Counted from the first letter of the stretch, positions 25,132 to 33,604 are shown. The stretch: DNA of 64,000 nucleotides from Halomonas aestuarii (GCF_001886615.1 NZ_CP018139.1:496001-560000), one strand, 5' to 3'. Translations and numbers: made by a program. Notes: generated by a model from the sequence alone, not told the origin.

Positions 25132-26973
25132 CTACTGGCCAAAGTGGACGCTGACAAAGGCCGCTCGGCCGGCGCTGATGTAGTCGCGGGCGGTCTCATA
25201 CTCCTTGTCGAATGCATTCTCCACGGTCAAGCGGGTCGACCACATCGGTGCAAAGTCCCAACCAGCGCGCAGGTTGACGATCCCATAGCCGGGCAGTCGC
25301 TGCTGGTTGGCGCTGTCGTTGTAGCGATGATTCTGAGCGATCCAGGAAGCCCCCAACGACCAGTCACCCATTTCGCGGTCGGCATCCAGACGCAAGCTTT
25401 GACTGGCCCGACGCTGCAAACGCTTGCCAGAATCTCGGTTCTCGGGATCCGTGTAGGTCAGCGCTGCACGCAGCGTCCACTGTTCAATGTCAGCTCCAGT
25501 GGCGATTTCCATACCGCGGATACGGGCACGGCTGACATTTATTGGCGTGTCGACAAAGCCATCACCCGTCGTATCCACGTTGGTGATCAGGTCATCGATA
25601 TCATTCTGAAATAGCGCCAGATCCCAATAACCTTGACCCACCTGACCACGCAATCCGAGTTCGATGTTCTTTGAGCGTTCTGCAGCGAGATCTGGATTAT
25701 TGAAGCCTGGATAGTAGAGCTCGTCGAAGCTCGGTGCTCGAAAAGCGGTACCATAGCTTGCACGCAGGGTGTGGCGATCATCCAAAGCGTAGCCAAGCGA
25801 TAGGCCACCGGTGACTTCATCACCATAAACTTGGTTGTGGTCAAAACGCAGGCTGGCCTGCACGGTGAACGGCGAAAAATCCAACAACCCCTGGGTAAAC
25901 ACGGCCTTGTTATAGCGGCTTTCAACGTCGTAGCTACCGAAGCCCGTATCGCTGCCTTCGATGCTATCGTCGACATACTCGGCGCCCATAATTAATTGGT
26001 GAAAACCTAGCGTCAGAGTGTTTTCCCAGAGGGCTGTACGAGTTCTGGTATCGAAAACCGATCCTCCGAAGCTGTCGTGATTGTCGCTCTCATCGCGAGA
26101 CTCACTGAGCGTCAAGCGGCTGGACCAATCATCGGTAATGGGGAGCTCGCCATAAAGGCCGGCTACCTGCTGTGCATAATCAGTGTCCGCCGGTGTACCG
26201 AAGCGGTCGTACTCAGTGTTGCCTCGGGCCCGTAGTCCCAACATGCCGAGTTCTGCGCCGTTGTTGAAAACATGGGAAAGACGAACCAGGCCGGTCGTAT
26301 TGTCGTAGCCCTTGTCCCCCTCACCATCGACGATCTCATAACCATCAGTGTCCAGGCGACTGGCCGAGAAAACATAGCGGGTTCCGCCCTCGGACCCGGA
26401 GAGCGAGGCGCTGGCGCGTTTGGTGTTGAAGGAGCCACCGCCAAAGGAAAACTGTGGCATGGGCTCGCCTTCCCCTTCCGGGGTGAACAGCTGGACCACG
26501 CCCCCCACCGCGTCGGCACCATAGAGGCTGCCGCGTGGCCCGCGCACGATCTCGACACGCTCGAACATCCTCGGTTCCAAGTATTGCCAGGCAGCACCGC
26601 CGGTAGAAGCCGATCGCAAGCGTATGCCATCAATCATCAACAGACTCTGGTTGTTCTTGGTGCCACGAATGTAGACGCTGCTGGCCTTGCCGAAGCCACC
26701 ATTGGAGGAAGTATCCACCCCGGGCTGGCCGCGCAGCACCTCGGTGATGCTGGCGGGATCCTGGCGACGCAGGGTCGCCTCGTCGATCACGGTGACGGAC
26801 GAGAGACTCTGGTCGGCGGTGCGCGGCGCCAGGGCGGCAGTCACGACCATCGGATTGAGCGCGACGGTGACGGCCTCCAGGTCGGCGGCGTTCGACTGGG
26901 CGTGGACGGCCAGCGGCAGGGCGGCGAGGCCAAAGGCGGCCAGGCCCCGGGCAGCGTGGTTGGTGTTGGTCAT
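25132..26973 (-). CDS. btuB: TonB-dependent outer-membrane cobalamin receptor BtuB
   Basis: Outer-membrane receptor of 613 residues that takes up cobalamin using TonB energy. A signal peptide (AAFGLAALPLAVHAQ) is followed by the plug domain (SVTVIDEATLRRQDP, SSVYIRGTKNNQSLLMIDGI, VEIVRGPRGSLYGADAVGGVV) and a 22-strand-type barrel that ends with the aromatic-terminated strand AAFVSVHFGQ. The start ATG 26971-26973 follows AAGGGA. The barrel-coding part (about 25300-26450) is richer in A and T and in unusual codons than either end, as if exchanged by recombination. First gene of the operon, 140 bases behind a cobalamin riboswitch. Confidence 0.93.
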   Translation of the reverse strand: MTNTNHAARGLAAFGLAALPLAVHAQSNAADLEAVTVALNPMVVTAALAPRTADQSLSSVTVIDEATLRRQDPASITEVLRGQPGVDTSSNGGFGKASSVYIRGTKNNQSLLMIDGIRLRSASTGGAAWQYLEPRMFERVEIVRGPRGSLYGADAVGGVVQLFTPEGEGEPMPQFSFGGGSFNTKRASASLSGSEGGTRYVFSASRLDTDGYEIVDGEGDKGYDNTTGLVRLSHVFNNGAELGMLGLRARGNTEYDRFGTPADTDYAQQVAGLYGELPITDDWSSRLTLSESRDESDNHDSFGGSVFDTRTRTALWENTLTLGFHQLIMGAEYVDDSIEGSDTGFGSYDVESRYNKAVFTQGLLDFSPFTVQASLRFDHNQVYGDEVTGGLSLGYALDDRHTLRASYGTAFRAPSFDELYYPGFNNPDLAAERSKNIELGLRGQVGQGYWDLALFQNDIDDLITNVDTTGDGFVDTPINVSRARIRGMEIATGADIEQWTLRAALTYTDPENRDSGKRLQRRASQSLRLDADREMGDWSLGASWIAQNHRYNDSANQQRLPGYGIVNLRAGWDFAPMWSTRLTVENAFDKEYETARDYISAGRAAFVSVHFGQ

Positions 26974-27116
26974 GGTATGTCCCTTGCTCACGGTGCTCAC
27001 CCGCACGGCGTGATGGCGTATGGAGTACCGGGGCGGCAAGGGGGTCGAGGAAGCGGGAGGAACAAAACGGCGGCACCAGCCCTGCCTCGAGGTCGCCCAC
27101 CGCACCTCGGCATGAG

Positions 27117-27310
27117 CTCTCGGGCCGGTCTCCGGGCTGACGAGTGGGTGGCGGGCATGAGGCAGGCCCGACGTACCGAACGACCGCCTTCCCGTGCGCT
27201 GGCACAGTGGCGTGATGGCCGTTCTCTCCTCGATCACCGTTGCGGGGGCAGCGTCGGAATGCATTCACCGACTTCCCGTTTCACTGGCGGACGCATCCAC
27301 CAGCACCTGA
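27117..27310 (-). promoter_or_regulatory. cobalamin riboswitch upstream of btuBFCD
   Basis: On the minus strand the conserved elements occur in order: AACGGGAA and GGTGAA (27264-27280), CTGCCCCCGCAACGGTGA (27234-27251), GCCACTGTG (27203-27211), GGGAAGGCGG (27184-27193, B12 box) and GTCAGCCCGGAGACCGGCC (27123-27141). This is the classical cobalamin aptamer. About 140 bases separate it from the btuB start; a TTTTGTT run at 27063-27069 may belong to a terminator platform. Binding would lower uptake gene expression when B12 is plentiful. Confidence 0.93.
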
Positions 27311-27398
27311 GAGTGCGGCTAAGCTAGCAACCCCCCGATGAGGCGTCAACGCGCACCGCCGGCGGAGGGAGGATGCGCAGGCGACCCGCGAGGGGAGG

Positions 27399-27441
27399 CT
27401 GACAGCGCCGACGCCGGCCCATATACTGTCTATATATACAG
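27399..27441 (+). promoter_or_regulatory. SOS promoter with LexA box upstream of the radical SAM gene
   Basis: CTGACA (27399-27404), a 17-base spacer and TATACT (27422-27427) form a promoter. A perfect LexA site CTGT-N8-ACAG at 27426-27441, with an A/T-only centre apart from one C, overlaps the -10 and ends 15 bases before the start codon. LexA would block both polymerase and the ribosome-site region. Confidence 0.88.
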
Positions 27442-27456
27442 CAAAGGTATCCCCCG

Positions 27457-28545
27457 ATGGTCCCTACGCCGAACCGCGACGGGGTGGCCCGCAAGGGACG
27501 CGGCGCCACTTTCGATCCGCACAACCGCTTCGCCTCGACCACCTCCGAGCCGGTCGACGACGGCTGGTGGCAGGAGGAGGTCCCGGCCCCGCGCGCGACC
27601 GTGGTGGCCGAGGAGCATTCACGCAGCGCCCTGGCCTGGAACACATCTCCCGACCTGCCCTTCGACCGCTCGATCAATCCCTATCGTGGCTGCGAGCATG
27701 GCTGCATCTACTGCTATGCCAGGCCCAGCCACGCCTACTGGGACCTCTCCCCGGGACTGGACTTCGAGACCCGGCTGATCGCCCGCACCGGACTGGCGGA
27801 ACGCCTGCGGGACGAACTCTGCCGGCCCGGCTACCGGTGCCGGCCCATCAACCTCTCCGGCAACACCGATGCCTACCAGCCCCTGGAGGCCCGCTACGCC
27901 ACCACCCGCGCCATCCTGGCGCTGCTGCTCGAGTGCCGCCATCCGGTGACCCTGGTGACCAAGGGCAGCCTGATCCTGCGCGACCTCGACCTGCTGCGGG
28001 ACCTGGCCAGGCGGCGCCTGGTACGGGTGATGGTCAGCCTCACCAGCCTCGATACCGAGCTGAAGCGCACCCTGGAGCCACGGGCCGCCTCCCCGGCCGC
28101 GAGGCTGAAGGTGATCCGCACCCTGGCCGACAACGACATCCCGGTGGGCACCCTGGTCTCGCCAGTGATTCCGGGGTTGACCGACCACGAGCTCGAGCGC
28201 CTGCTCGAGGCCGCCTCGAAAGCCGGCGCCACTACCGCCGGCTGGATGCTGCTGCGCCTGCCGCGCGAGGTCGCTCCGCTGTTCGAGGCGTGGCTCGCCA
28301 CCCACTATCCCGACCGGGCCGGCAAGGTGATGAGCCTCATTCGCCAGTGCCGGGGCGGGGCGGACTACGACCCGCGCTTCGGCAAGCGCATGCGCGGCGA
28401 GGGCGTGTTCGCGGAGCTGCTGGCGCAGCGTTTCCGGCAGGCCTGCCGCCGTTTCGGCCTCAATGACCCGACGGCCGCGGCCAGCCGGCCGCTGGACACC
28501 TCCGCCTTCCGACCGCCCCATGACCAGGGGGACCTCTTCTATTAG
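27457..28545 (+). CDS. PA0069/Rv2578c-family radical SAM protein, SOS-regulated
   Basis: A 362-residue radical S-adenosylmethionine protein. The cluster motif is CEHGCIYC (CxxxCxxC) at about residues 76-83, followed by the SAM-binding stretch INLSGNTDAYQPLE and VTLVTKGSLILRDLDLL. This matches the PA0069 family, whose overall layout resembles spore photoproduct lyase, and the C terminus ends DLFY. AAAGG precedes the ATG. The LexA box in its promoter places it in the SOS regulon, so a DNA-damage role such as lesion repair is plausible, but no substrate is known for the family. Confidence 0.88.
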   Translation: MVPTPNRDGVARKGRGATFDPHNRFASTTSEPVDDGWWQEEVPAPRATVVAEEHSRSALAWNTSPDLPFDRSINPYRGCEHGCIYCYARPSHAYWDLSPGLDFETRLIARTGLAERLRDELCRPGYRCRPINLSGNTDAYQPLEARYATTRAILALLLECRHPVTLVTKGSLILRDLDLLRDLARRRLVRVMVSLTSLDTELKRTLEPRAASPAARLKVIRTLADNDIPVGTLVSPVIPGLTDHELERLLEAASKAGATTAGWMLLRLPREVAPLFEAWLATHYPDRAGKVMSLIRQCRGGADYDPRFGKRMRGEGVFAELLAQRFRQACRRFGLNDPTAAASRPLDTSAFRPPHDQGDLFY

Positions 28546-28599
28546 AGAAACGAGTTTGCACCCGGCGAATCACTGCTATGCTGGAATATCGTAAGACCT

Positions 28600-28617
28600 G
28601 GAGTGATGGATCACTCC
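28600..28617. promoter_or_regulatory. inverted repeat upstream of the sulfite dehydrogenase genes
   Basis: GGAGTGAT-GG-ATCACTCC is a perfect 8+2+8 inverted repeat, 84 bases before the start codon. It could bind a dimeric regulator or fold as a small hairpin in the mRNA leader. Confidence 0.45.
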
Positions 28618-28701
28618 GACAAGACAACCACAATAATGGCCCGGCGCATGCGCACAGGACGACCCGACTCACGCACGCCAGAGCCCGCCAGGAGTGAAGC
28701 C

Positions 28702-30033
28702 ATGACCAAGGTACCACCCGATGCCAAGACCCGCGGCATCCATGAGCTCTATGCCGAGGACCCCGAGGCCGCGGATCGAGAGCTCTGGGACCGGGAAGTC
28801 GATCCCGTCACCCGCCGGGGCTTCCTCAAGCGCTCGAGCCTGCTCGCCATGGCCGCCGCCGTGGGTGGCTCCATCCCTTTCGCCGACCGCATGCCCGGCG
28901 GCCTGATCCCGGCCGCCCTGGCCCAGAGCGACGAGCCGTTCACCCTGAAGGGCAAGGAGGGCCTCACCGTCCTCAATGACCGGCCGATCAACGCCGAGAC
29001 GCCGCCCCACCTGCTCGACGACGACATCACGCCCGGCAAATACATGTTCGTGCGCAACAACGGCATCCCGCCGGCGGTGGAGAACATCGACGTGGACGCC
29101 TGGCAGCTGGAGATTGGCGGGGAGTCCTGCCAGAACCCTCAGAGCTTCTCCATCGCCGAGCTCAAGGCGAAGTTCGAGCACCACACCTACCAGCTCCAGG
29201 TGGAGTGCGGTGGCAACGGCCGCAGCGAGTACGTGCCCTCGGCCAGCGGCAACCAGTGGACCACCGGCGCGGTGGCCTGCCCGACCTTCACCGGGGTACG
29301 CCTGCGCGATGTCCTGGAGGCCTGCGGCATCAAGGACGACGCCGTCTATACCGGCTACTACGGCGCCGATGCCCATGCCAGCGGCGATCCCAACAAGGAC
29401 CCCATCTCCCGGGGCGTGCCCATGGAGAAGGCCCTGGAGGACGAGTCGCTGATCGCCTGGGCGATGAACGGCGAGGACATCCCCTACCTCAATGGCCACC
29501 CGCTGCGCGTGGTCTGTGGCGGCTGGCCGGGCTCGGTCTGCGGCAAGTGGCTGCAGCGCATCGTGATCCGCAACCAGAAGCATGACGGCACCAAGATGGG
29601 GGCGCCCTCCTACAGCGTGCCCAAGCACCCGGTCGCGCCGGGCAGCAACGTGCCCATGGAGGACTTCGTCACCATCGAGTCAATGCCGGTGAAGTCCCTG
29701 GTGACCTTTCCGAAGTCGGGAATCGACCATGCCCTCGGCGAGGCCATGACGGTGCGCGGCCACGCCTGGGCCGGCGACCTGGCCGTCAAGGAGGTACACG
29801 TCTCCATCGACTTCGGGGCGACCTGGCAGAAGGCCGAGCTCAAGGCCCCGCCCAACCGGCTGGCCTGGCAGCGCTGGACCACCACGGTGGAGTTTCCCGA
29901 GCCCGGCTACTTCGAGGTCTGGGCCAAGGCCACCGACGAGAACGGGCGCTCCCAGCCCATGGTGGTGCCGGGCTGGAACCCCAAGGGCTATCTCAACAAC
30001 GCCTGCCATCGCATCGCGGTCCAGGTGGCCTAG
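28702..30033 (+). CDS. periplasmic sulfite dehydrogenase, molybdenum subunit (SorA/SorT/SoxC type)
   Basis: Molybdopterin enzyme of the sulfite oxidase family, exported folded by the Tat pathway and oxidising sulfite to sulfate. The 443 residues carry the twin-arginine motif TRRGFLKR (Arg38-Arg39) after an unusually long charged N-region, the molybdenum ligand Cys169 in QVECGGNGRSEY, the cofactor domain to about residue 320 and a C-terminal dimerisation domain. CAGGAG precedes ATG 28702. A cytochrome c gene follows after 9 bases, as in SorA-SorB. SoxC is the alternative, but no other sox genes are present here. Confidence 0.88.
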   Translation: MTKVPPDAKTRGIHELYAEDPEAADRELWDREVDPVTRRGFLKRSSLLAMAAAVGGSIPFADRMPGGLIPAALAQSDEPFTLKGKEGLTVLNDRPINAETPPHLLDDDITPGKYMFVRNNGIPPAVENIDVDAWQLEIGGESCQNPQSFSIAELKAKFEHHTYQLQVECGGNGRSEYVPSASGNQWTTGAVACPTFTGVRLRDVLEACGIKDDAVYTGYYGADAHASGDPNKDPISRGVPMEKALEDESLIAWAMNGEDIPYLNGHPLRVVCGGWPGSVCGKWLQRIVIRNQKHDGTKMGAPSYSVPKHPVAPGSNVPMEDFVTIESMPVKSLVTFPKSGIDHALGEAMTVRGHAWAGDLAVKEVHVSIDFGATWQKAELKAPPNRLAWQRWTTTVEFPEPGYFEVWAKATDENGRSQPMVVPGWNPKGYLNNACHRIAVQVA

Positions 30034-30042
30034 GAGGTAGCC

Positions 30043-30423
30043 ATGAAACGCTTGCATGTGCTTGCCGTGCCCGCCCTGGGGCTCGCCCTGGCCTGCCTGC
30101 CGCTGGCGGCCGGGGCCCAGGAAAAGGACACGAATACCGGCCTGGTCATGGCGGAAGGGTGGGAAACGGTGCGCAACAACTGCACCGCCTGCCATTCCGC
30201 CAAGCTGGTCACCCAGAACAGCGGCTCCCGCAACCACTGGCAGTACCTGATCCGGTGGATGCAGGAGACTCAGGGGCTCTGGCAGTTCCAGGCCGAGACC
30301 GAGGAGACCATCCTCGACTATCTCGCCGAGAACTATGGGCCCAAGGAGGACGCACGGCGTCCACCTATCCCTAGAGCGCTCATGCCGGACAACCCCTACT
30401 CGACGGTGGCCGACTCGGACTGA
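30043..30423 (+). CDS. small periplasmic cytochrome c, electron acceptor of the sulfite dehydrogenase
   Basis: A 126-residue protein with a signal peptide (MKRLHVLAVPALGLALACL to AAGAQ), one heme-binding motif CTACH and a downstream methionine (WMQETQ or LMPDN) as possible sixth ligand. The length and position match SorB-type subunits that take electrons from sulfite oxidation and pass them to the respiratory chain. TAGGAGG just before the ATG and the 9-base gap indicate one transcript with the molybdenum subunit. Confidence 0.87.
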   Translation: MKRLHVLAVPALGLALACLPLAAGAQEKDTNTGLVMAEGWETVRNNCTACHSAKLVTQNSGSRNHWQYLIRWMQETQGLWQFQAETEETILDYLAENYGPKEDARRPPIPRALMPDNPYSTVADSD

Positions 30424-30441
30424 CCCGGAACGTGCCCATCC

Positions 30442-30475
30442 ACGACAGGCCCCTCGCGAGGGGCCTGTCGTCGTT
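30442..30475. terminator. bidirectional terminator after the sulfite dehydrogenase operon
   Basis: A 13-bp perfect stem (30442-30454 with 30459-30471) with a CGCG loop, between two convergent genes. The T-run is short (TCGTTC). Confidence 0.7.
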
Positions 30476-30491
30476 CAGGGGCTGACAGGGC

Positions 30492-31490
30492 TCAGGGAAT
30501 CAGCACCGCCGCGCCGGAGAGCCGCCCTTGGCGCAGGTCCTCCAGCGCCTGGTTGGCCTGCTCCAGCGGATAGGCCCGGGTCTCGGTGCGGATCGGCACC
30601 TCGGGAGCGAGCGCGAGGAACTCCTCGCCGTCGCGACGCGTGAGGTTGGCTACCGAGCTCAGGCGGCGCTCTTCCCAGAGCAGCCGGTAGGGAAAGGCGG
30701 GGATGTCGGACATGTGGATGCCCCCGGACACCACCGCCCCGCCGGGGCGCACCGCGGCCAGTGCCGTGGGGATGAGCGCGCCCACCGGGGCGAAGAGCAG
30801 CGCGGCATCCAGGCGCTCGGGCGGGGCCTCGTCGCTGCCACCGGCCCAGACGGCGCCGAGGCGTCGGGCGAAGGCCTGGGCCCGGGTGTCCCCGGGTCGG
30901 GTGAAGGCATAGACGGCCTGCCCCCGGGCGACGGCGAGCTGGGCCAGGATGTGCGCCGCGGCACCGAAGCCGTAGAGGCCGATCCGACGGTTCGCCTCGC
31001 CGCCGGCCAGCCGCCAGGTGCGATAGCCGATCAGGCCGGCGCAGAGCAGCGGGGCGGCGGCCTGGGCATCCTCGACGGGCAGGGGAAAGCAGTAGCGGGC
31101 ATCGGCCACGCAGTATTCCGCATAGCCTCCGTCGCGGGTGTAGCCGGTGAACTCGGCCCGCTCGCAGAGGTTCTCGCGGCCGGCCAGGCAGGGCTCGCAC
31201 GCGCCGCAGGTCCAGCCCAGCCAAGGCACCCCGACCCGCGTGCCCGGGGCCGGTGCCTCGACGCCCTCCCCCAGCGCGGTCACCTCGCCGACGATCTCGT
31301 GGCCGAGGATCAGCGGCAGGCGGGGCTCGGTGAGCTCGCCATCGAGCACGTGAAGGTCGGTCCGGCACACCCCGCAGGCCAGCACACTCACCTCGACCTC
31401 GCCGGGACCGGGGACGGGACGGGAGACCCACTCCAGGGCGAGTGGGCCTCCCGGGGCATGCAGGCGCATGGCACGCATGGACTCGCTCAT
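30492..31490 (-). CDS. zinc-dependent alcohol dehydrogenase
   Basis: Cytoplasmic NAD(P)-dependent medium-chain alcohol dehydrogenase of 332 residues. Catalytic zinc ligands are in CGVCRTDLHV and LGHEIVGEV, the four structural-zinc cysteines are in CGACEPCLAGRENLC, and the Rossmann loop reads GLYGFGAAAH. Start ATG 31488-31490 gives MSESMRAMRL; CGCC-rich upstream text contains GGAGGGGAGAGCC as ribosome site. It is transcribed alone toward the sulfite dehydrogenase terminator. The substrate is unknown. Confidence 0.9.
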   Translation of the reverse strand: MSESMRAMRLHAPGGPLALEWVSRPVPGPGEVEVSVLACGVCRTDLHVLDGELTEPRLPLILGHEIVGEVTALGEGVEAPAPGTRVGVPWLGWTCGACEPCLAGRENLCERAEFTGYTRDGGYAEYCVADARYCFPLPVEDAQAAAPLLCAGLIGYRTWRLAGGEANRRIGLYGFGAAAHILAQLAVARGQAVYAFTRPGDTRAQAFARRLGAVWAGGSDEAPPERLDAALLFAPVGALIPTALAAVRPGGAVVSGGIHMSDIPAFPYRLLWEERRLSSVANLTRRDGEEFLALAPEVPIRTETRAYPLEQANQALEDLRQGRLSGAAVLIP

Positions 31491-31547
31491 CGGCTCTCCT
31501 CCCCTCCGGCTGCTCACTCCCCTACTGCCCGCAGGATAGCCCAGGCG

Positions 31548-32405
31548 TCAGGCCGAGACCCTGACCTCGTACCCGGTGAACTTGCGAAGGTTGATCACGC
31601 CGCTGTCGAGGATCAGGTACTGCCCCTTGATGCCCAGCAGGGTGCCGGTGACCAGGGGGTTCTTGTCGAGGTTGTGGGAGACCACCTTGGCGGGAAATTC
31701 CAGCACCGGGTAGTCGAAGCTCAACGGGGACTCGTCGAGGACGCGGATGGCATCGGCCCCGAAGCGCTCGCGCAGGTTGGCGAGGCCGCTCCCCAGGCGT
31801 CCCAGCAGGCGATCGCGTTCGGCGGCCAGGTCAAGAAGCTCGGTGCTTCCCTTGAGCATGGCCCGCCAGTTGGTGCGATCCGAGACCTCCTCCTTGAAGA
31901 GCACCTCGACGAAGCCCGACTGCTGGCGGGTATCGACCTCGAGGATCGGCAGGGCCTGCACCGCGCCCTGGTCGAGCCAGCGCGTCGGCATCTGGCTGGC
32001 CCGGGTGATGCCGACCTTGAGCCCCGAGGCGTTGGCCAGGTAGACCACATGGGGCTGGAAGCAGTGGCGCTCGGCCCAGTCGGGCTCGCGACAGGTGCCC
32101 TCGAAGAAGTGGCAGAGTTCCGGCTTCATGATGCAGGTGTCGCACTGGGCGAGCCTCTTGAAGCACGGGTAGCAATACCCCTGGGCGAAGCTCTTCCTGG
32201 TGGCCCGGCCGCAGTGGGTGCAGGCGATGGCCCCGGTCCACTCCAGCTGCAGCGGCTTGCCGAGGCAGGCGTTGAGCTCGAGCCGGTGCTCGCCGGCCCG
32301 CAGCACATAGCGGGCCGGCGCACCGGGCTCGACGGCCATCTTGGTCAGGCAGCCCTGCAGCGTCTGGCCGCTGCCGATCAGTTGCGGCTCAGTCACTGCC
32401 GGCAT
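31548..32405 (-). CDS. DUF2797 family protein
   Basis: A 285-residue cytoplasmic protein of unknown function. The middle part has a cysteine cluster (CTHCGRATRKS, GYCYPCFKR, CDTCIMKPELCH, EGTC) that could bind zinc or an iron-sulfur centre. It is followed by HVVYLANASGLKVGIT and TRWLDQGA, which resemble the core of a GIY-YIG nuclease domain. The C-terminal third recalls beta-barrel nucleic-acid-binding folds. The start overlaps the yeaC stop by 17 bases, so the two are translationally coupled. The family and motifs are seen; a nucleic-acid role is inference. Confidence 0.85.
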   Translation of the reverse strand: MPAVTEPQLIGSGQTLQGCLTKMAVEPGAPARYVLRAGEHRLELNACLGKPLQLEWTGAIACTHCGRATRKSFAQGYCYPCFKRLAQCDTCIMKPELCHFFEGTCREPDWAERHCFQPHVVYLANASGLKVGITRASQMPTRWLDQGAVQALPILEVDTRQQSGFVEVLFKEEVSDRTNWRAMLKGSTELLDLAAERDRLLGRLGSGLANLRERFGADAIRVLDESPLSFDYPVLEFPAKVVSHNLDKNPLVTGTLLGIKGQYLILDSGVINLRKFTGYEVRVSA

Positions 32406-32673
32406 CCCGGGCGAGACCCGCCAGCTCCGGGGGCACGTCGGCCCCGCTGCTGGCGCTGCCGCAGGTGCGACGCTGCAGATAGCCGACCCGCTGCTCCTCG
32501 GGCACCTGGTTCTCCAGCTCGTAGCGCATCACCGCCTCCAGGCAGAGTTCGGTCTGCTCGGCCGTCAGCATCCGGCCATCCGGCCACTTGCGCAGCGACA
32601 CCGCCCGCTTGAGGCTCTCGTAGATGGACGGGGTCATCTGCTGGATCATGCGATCGAAGGACATCTCGCTCAT
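32389..32673 (-). CDS. yeaC: DUF1315 family protein YeaC
   Basis: Small 94-residue cytoplasmic protein of the YeaC family, function unknown. The conserved block FDRMIQQMTPSIYESLKRAV followed by LRKWPDGRMLT and QTELCLEAVMRYE is clear. Start at the first of two close ATGs (32671-32673). It lies 11 bases after the rhomboid gene and overlaps the DUF2797 gene, forming a three-gene unit. Confidence 0.85.
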   Translation of the reverse strand: MSEMSFDRMIQQMTPSIYESLKRAVSLRKWPDGRMLTAEQTELCLEAVMRYELENQVPEEQRVGYLQRRTCGSASSGADVPPELAGLARDAGSD

Positions 32674-32684
32674 CTCGTGTTCTC

Positions 32685-33536
32685 TCAGGATTGACGGCGG
32701 GCACGGCCGGAATGATACCAGCCCAGTACCAGGCCCACGACCAGCCCGCCGAGGTGCGCCTCGTTGGCCACGTTGCCGAACCCCACCATGGCGGCCATGT
32801 CGGTCATGGCGAAGACCAGCCAGCCGAGCATGAAGACCACCAGCATCTGGGGCACGAAGAAGCCGCTGCGTGGCGCACGCCGGGACATCAGCCAGACATA
32901 GGCCAGCAGCGCGAAGTCGACGCCGGACATGCCGCCGAACAGCACCGTCCCGGCGGCGTACTGGGCCAGGTTGGCGCCGATGCCGGCGATGAGCAGCAGG
33001 GTCAGCATCCTCAGGCTGCCCTGCAGGGCCTCCACCTGGCGGCCGAAGTACCATAGCCAGAGCAGGTTGAAGATCAGGTGCATCCAGCCGAAGTGCAGGA
33101 AGGCCGGCGACAGCAGTCGCCACACCTGGCCCGAGGCGAGGGTCTCGCCGAGGTTGCCGAAGGCCAGGGCGCCCTGGGCAACGATCACCGGCACGATGGT
33201 CAGGGCCGCGACCACCCGGTCACCCAGCACGCCCATGATGGCAAAGACCACCAGGCACAGCGCCAGGGCGATGGAGGTCACCGGCACCTGAAGGAAGGGG
33301 GCGAGTAGCTGACCGGACGGGGCGCGTCCTGCCTGTGGCGCGTCGGCCATCAGGGACTCCCCCCGCCGCCAGCGTTCGATCAGGCGCAGCATCGCGTCGT
33401 GCTGCGCGGGGTCGACCAGCCACAGCACCTGCCCCTCGCTCTCCTCGGTGATCCGGTGCCCGATGCGGTGGGCCCAGAGGGCCTGTCGCAACGGGCGGGT
33501 ATCGACGTCGTGGGGCAGCAGGATTACCCGATACAT
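32685..33536 (-). CDS. rhomboid family intramembrane serine protease (GlpG-like)
   Basis: Inner-membrane protease of 283 residues. A cytoplasmic N-terminal domain (residues 1-80) precedes six hydrophobic segments. The catalytic pair is Ser204 in GGMSGVDF and His261 in NEAHLGG; the HxxxN oxyanion motif is His153 and Asn157 in WMHLIFNLLW. These match GlpG's layout. Start ATG 33534-33536; longer in-frame starts add unlikely residues. First gene of rhomboid-yeaC-DUF2797. Substrates are unknown. Confidence 0.92.
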   Translation of the reverse strand: MYRVILLPHDVDTRPLRQALWAHRIGHRITEESEGQVLWLVDPAQHDAMLRLIERWRRGESLMADAPQAGRAPSGQLLAPFLQVPVTSIALALCLVVFAIMGVLGDRVVAALTIVPVIVAQGALAFGNLGETLASGQVWRLLSPAFLHFGWMHLIFNLLWLWYFGRQVEALQGSLRMLTLLLIAGIGANLAQYAAGTVLFGGMSGVDFALLAYVWLMSRRAPRSGFFVPQMLVVFMLGWLVFAMTDMAAMVGFGNVANEAHLGGLVVGLVLGWYHSGRARRQS

Positions 33537-33604
33537 GTTCTCTCCAACGAGGGTGTCTCCGGCGGTTGACGCAGCCGCCATGACGGCACCTGCCGGTCGC
33601 GCAA

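Noticed and set aside
26974..27264. An upstream extension of btuB starting at 27264
   Set aside because: This stretch is the cobalamin riboswitch and its linker. The signal peptide and ribosome site start at 26973.
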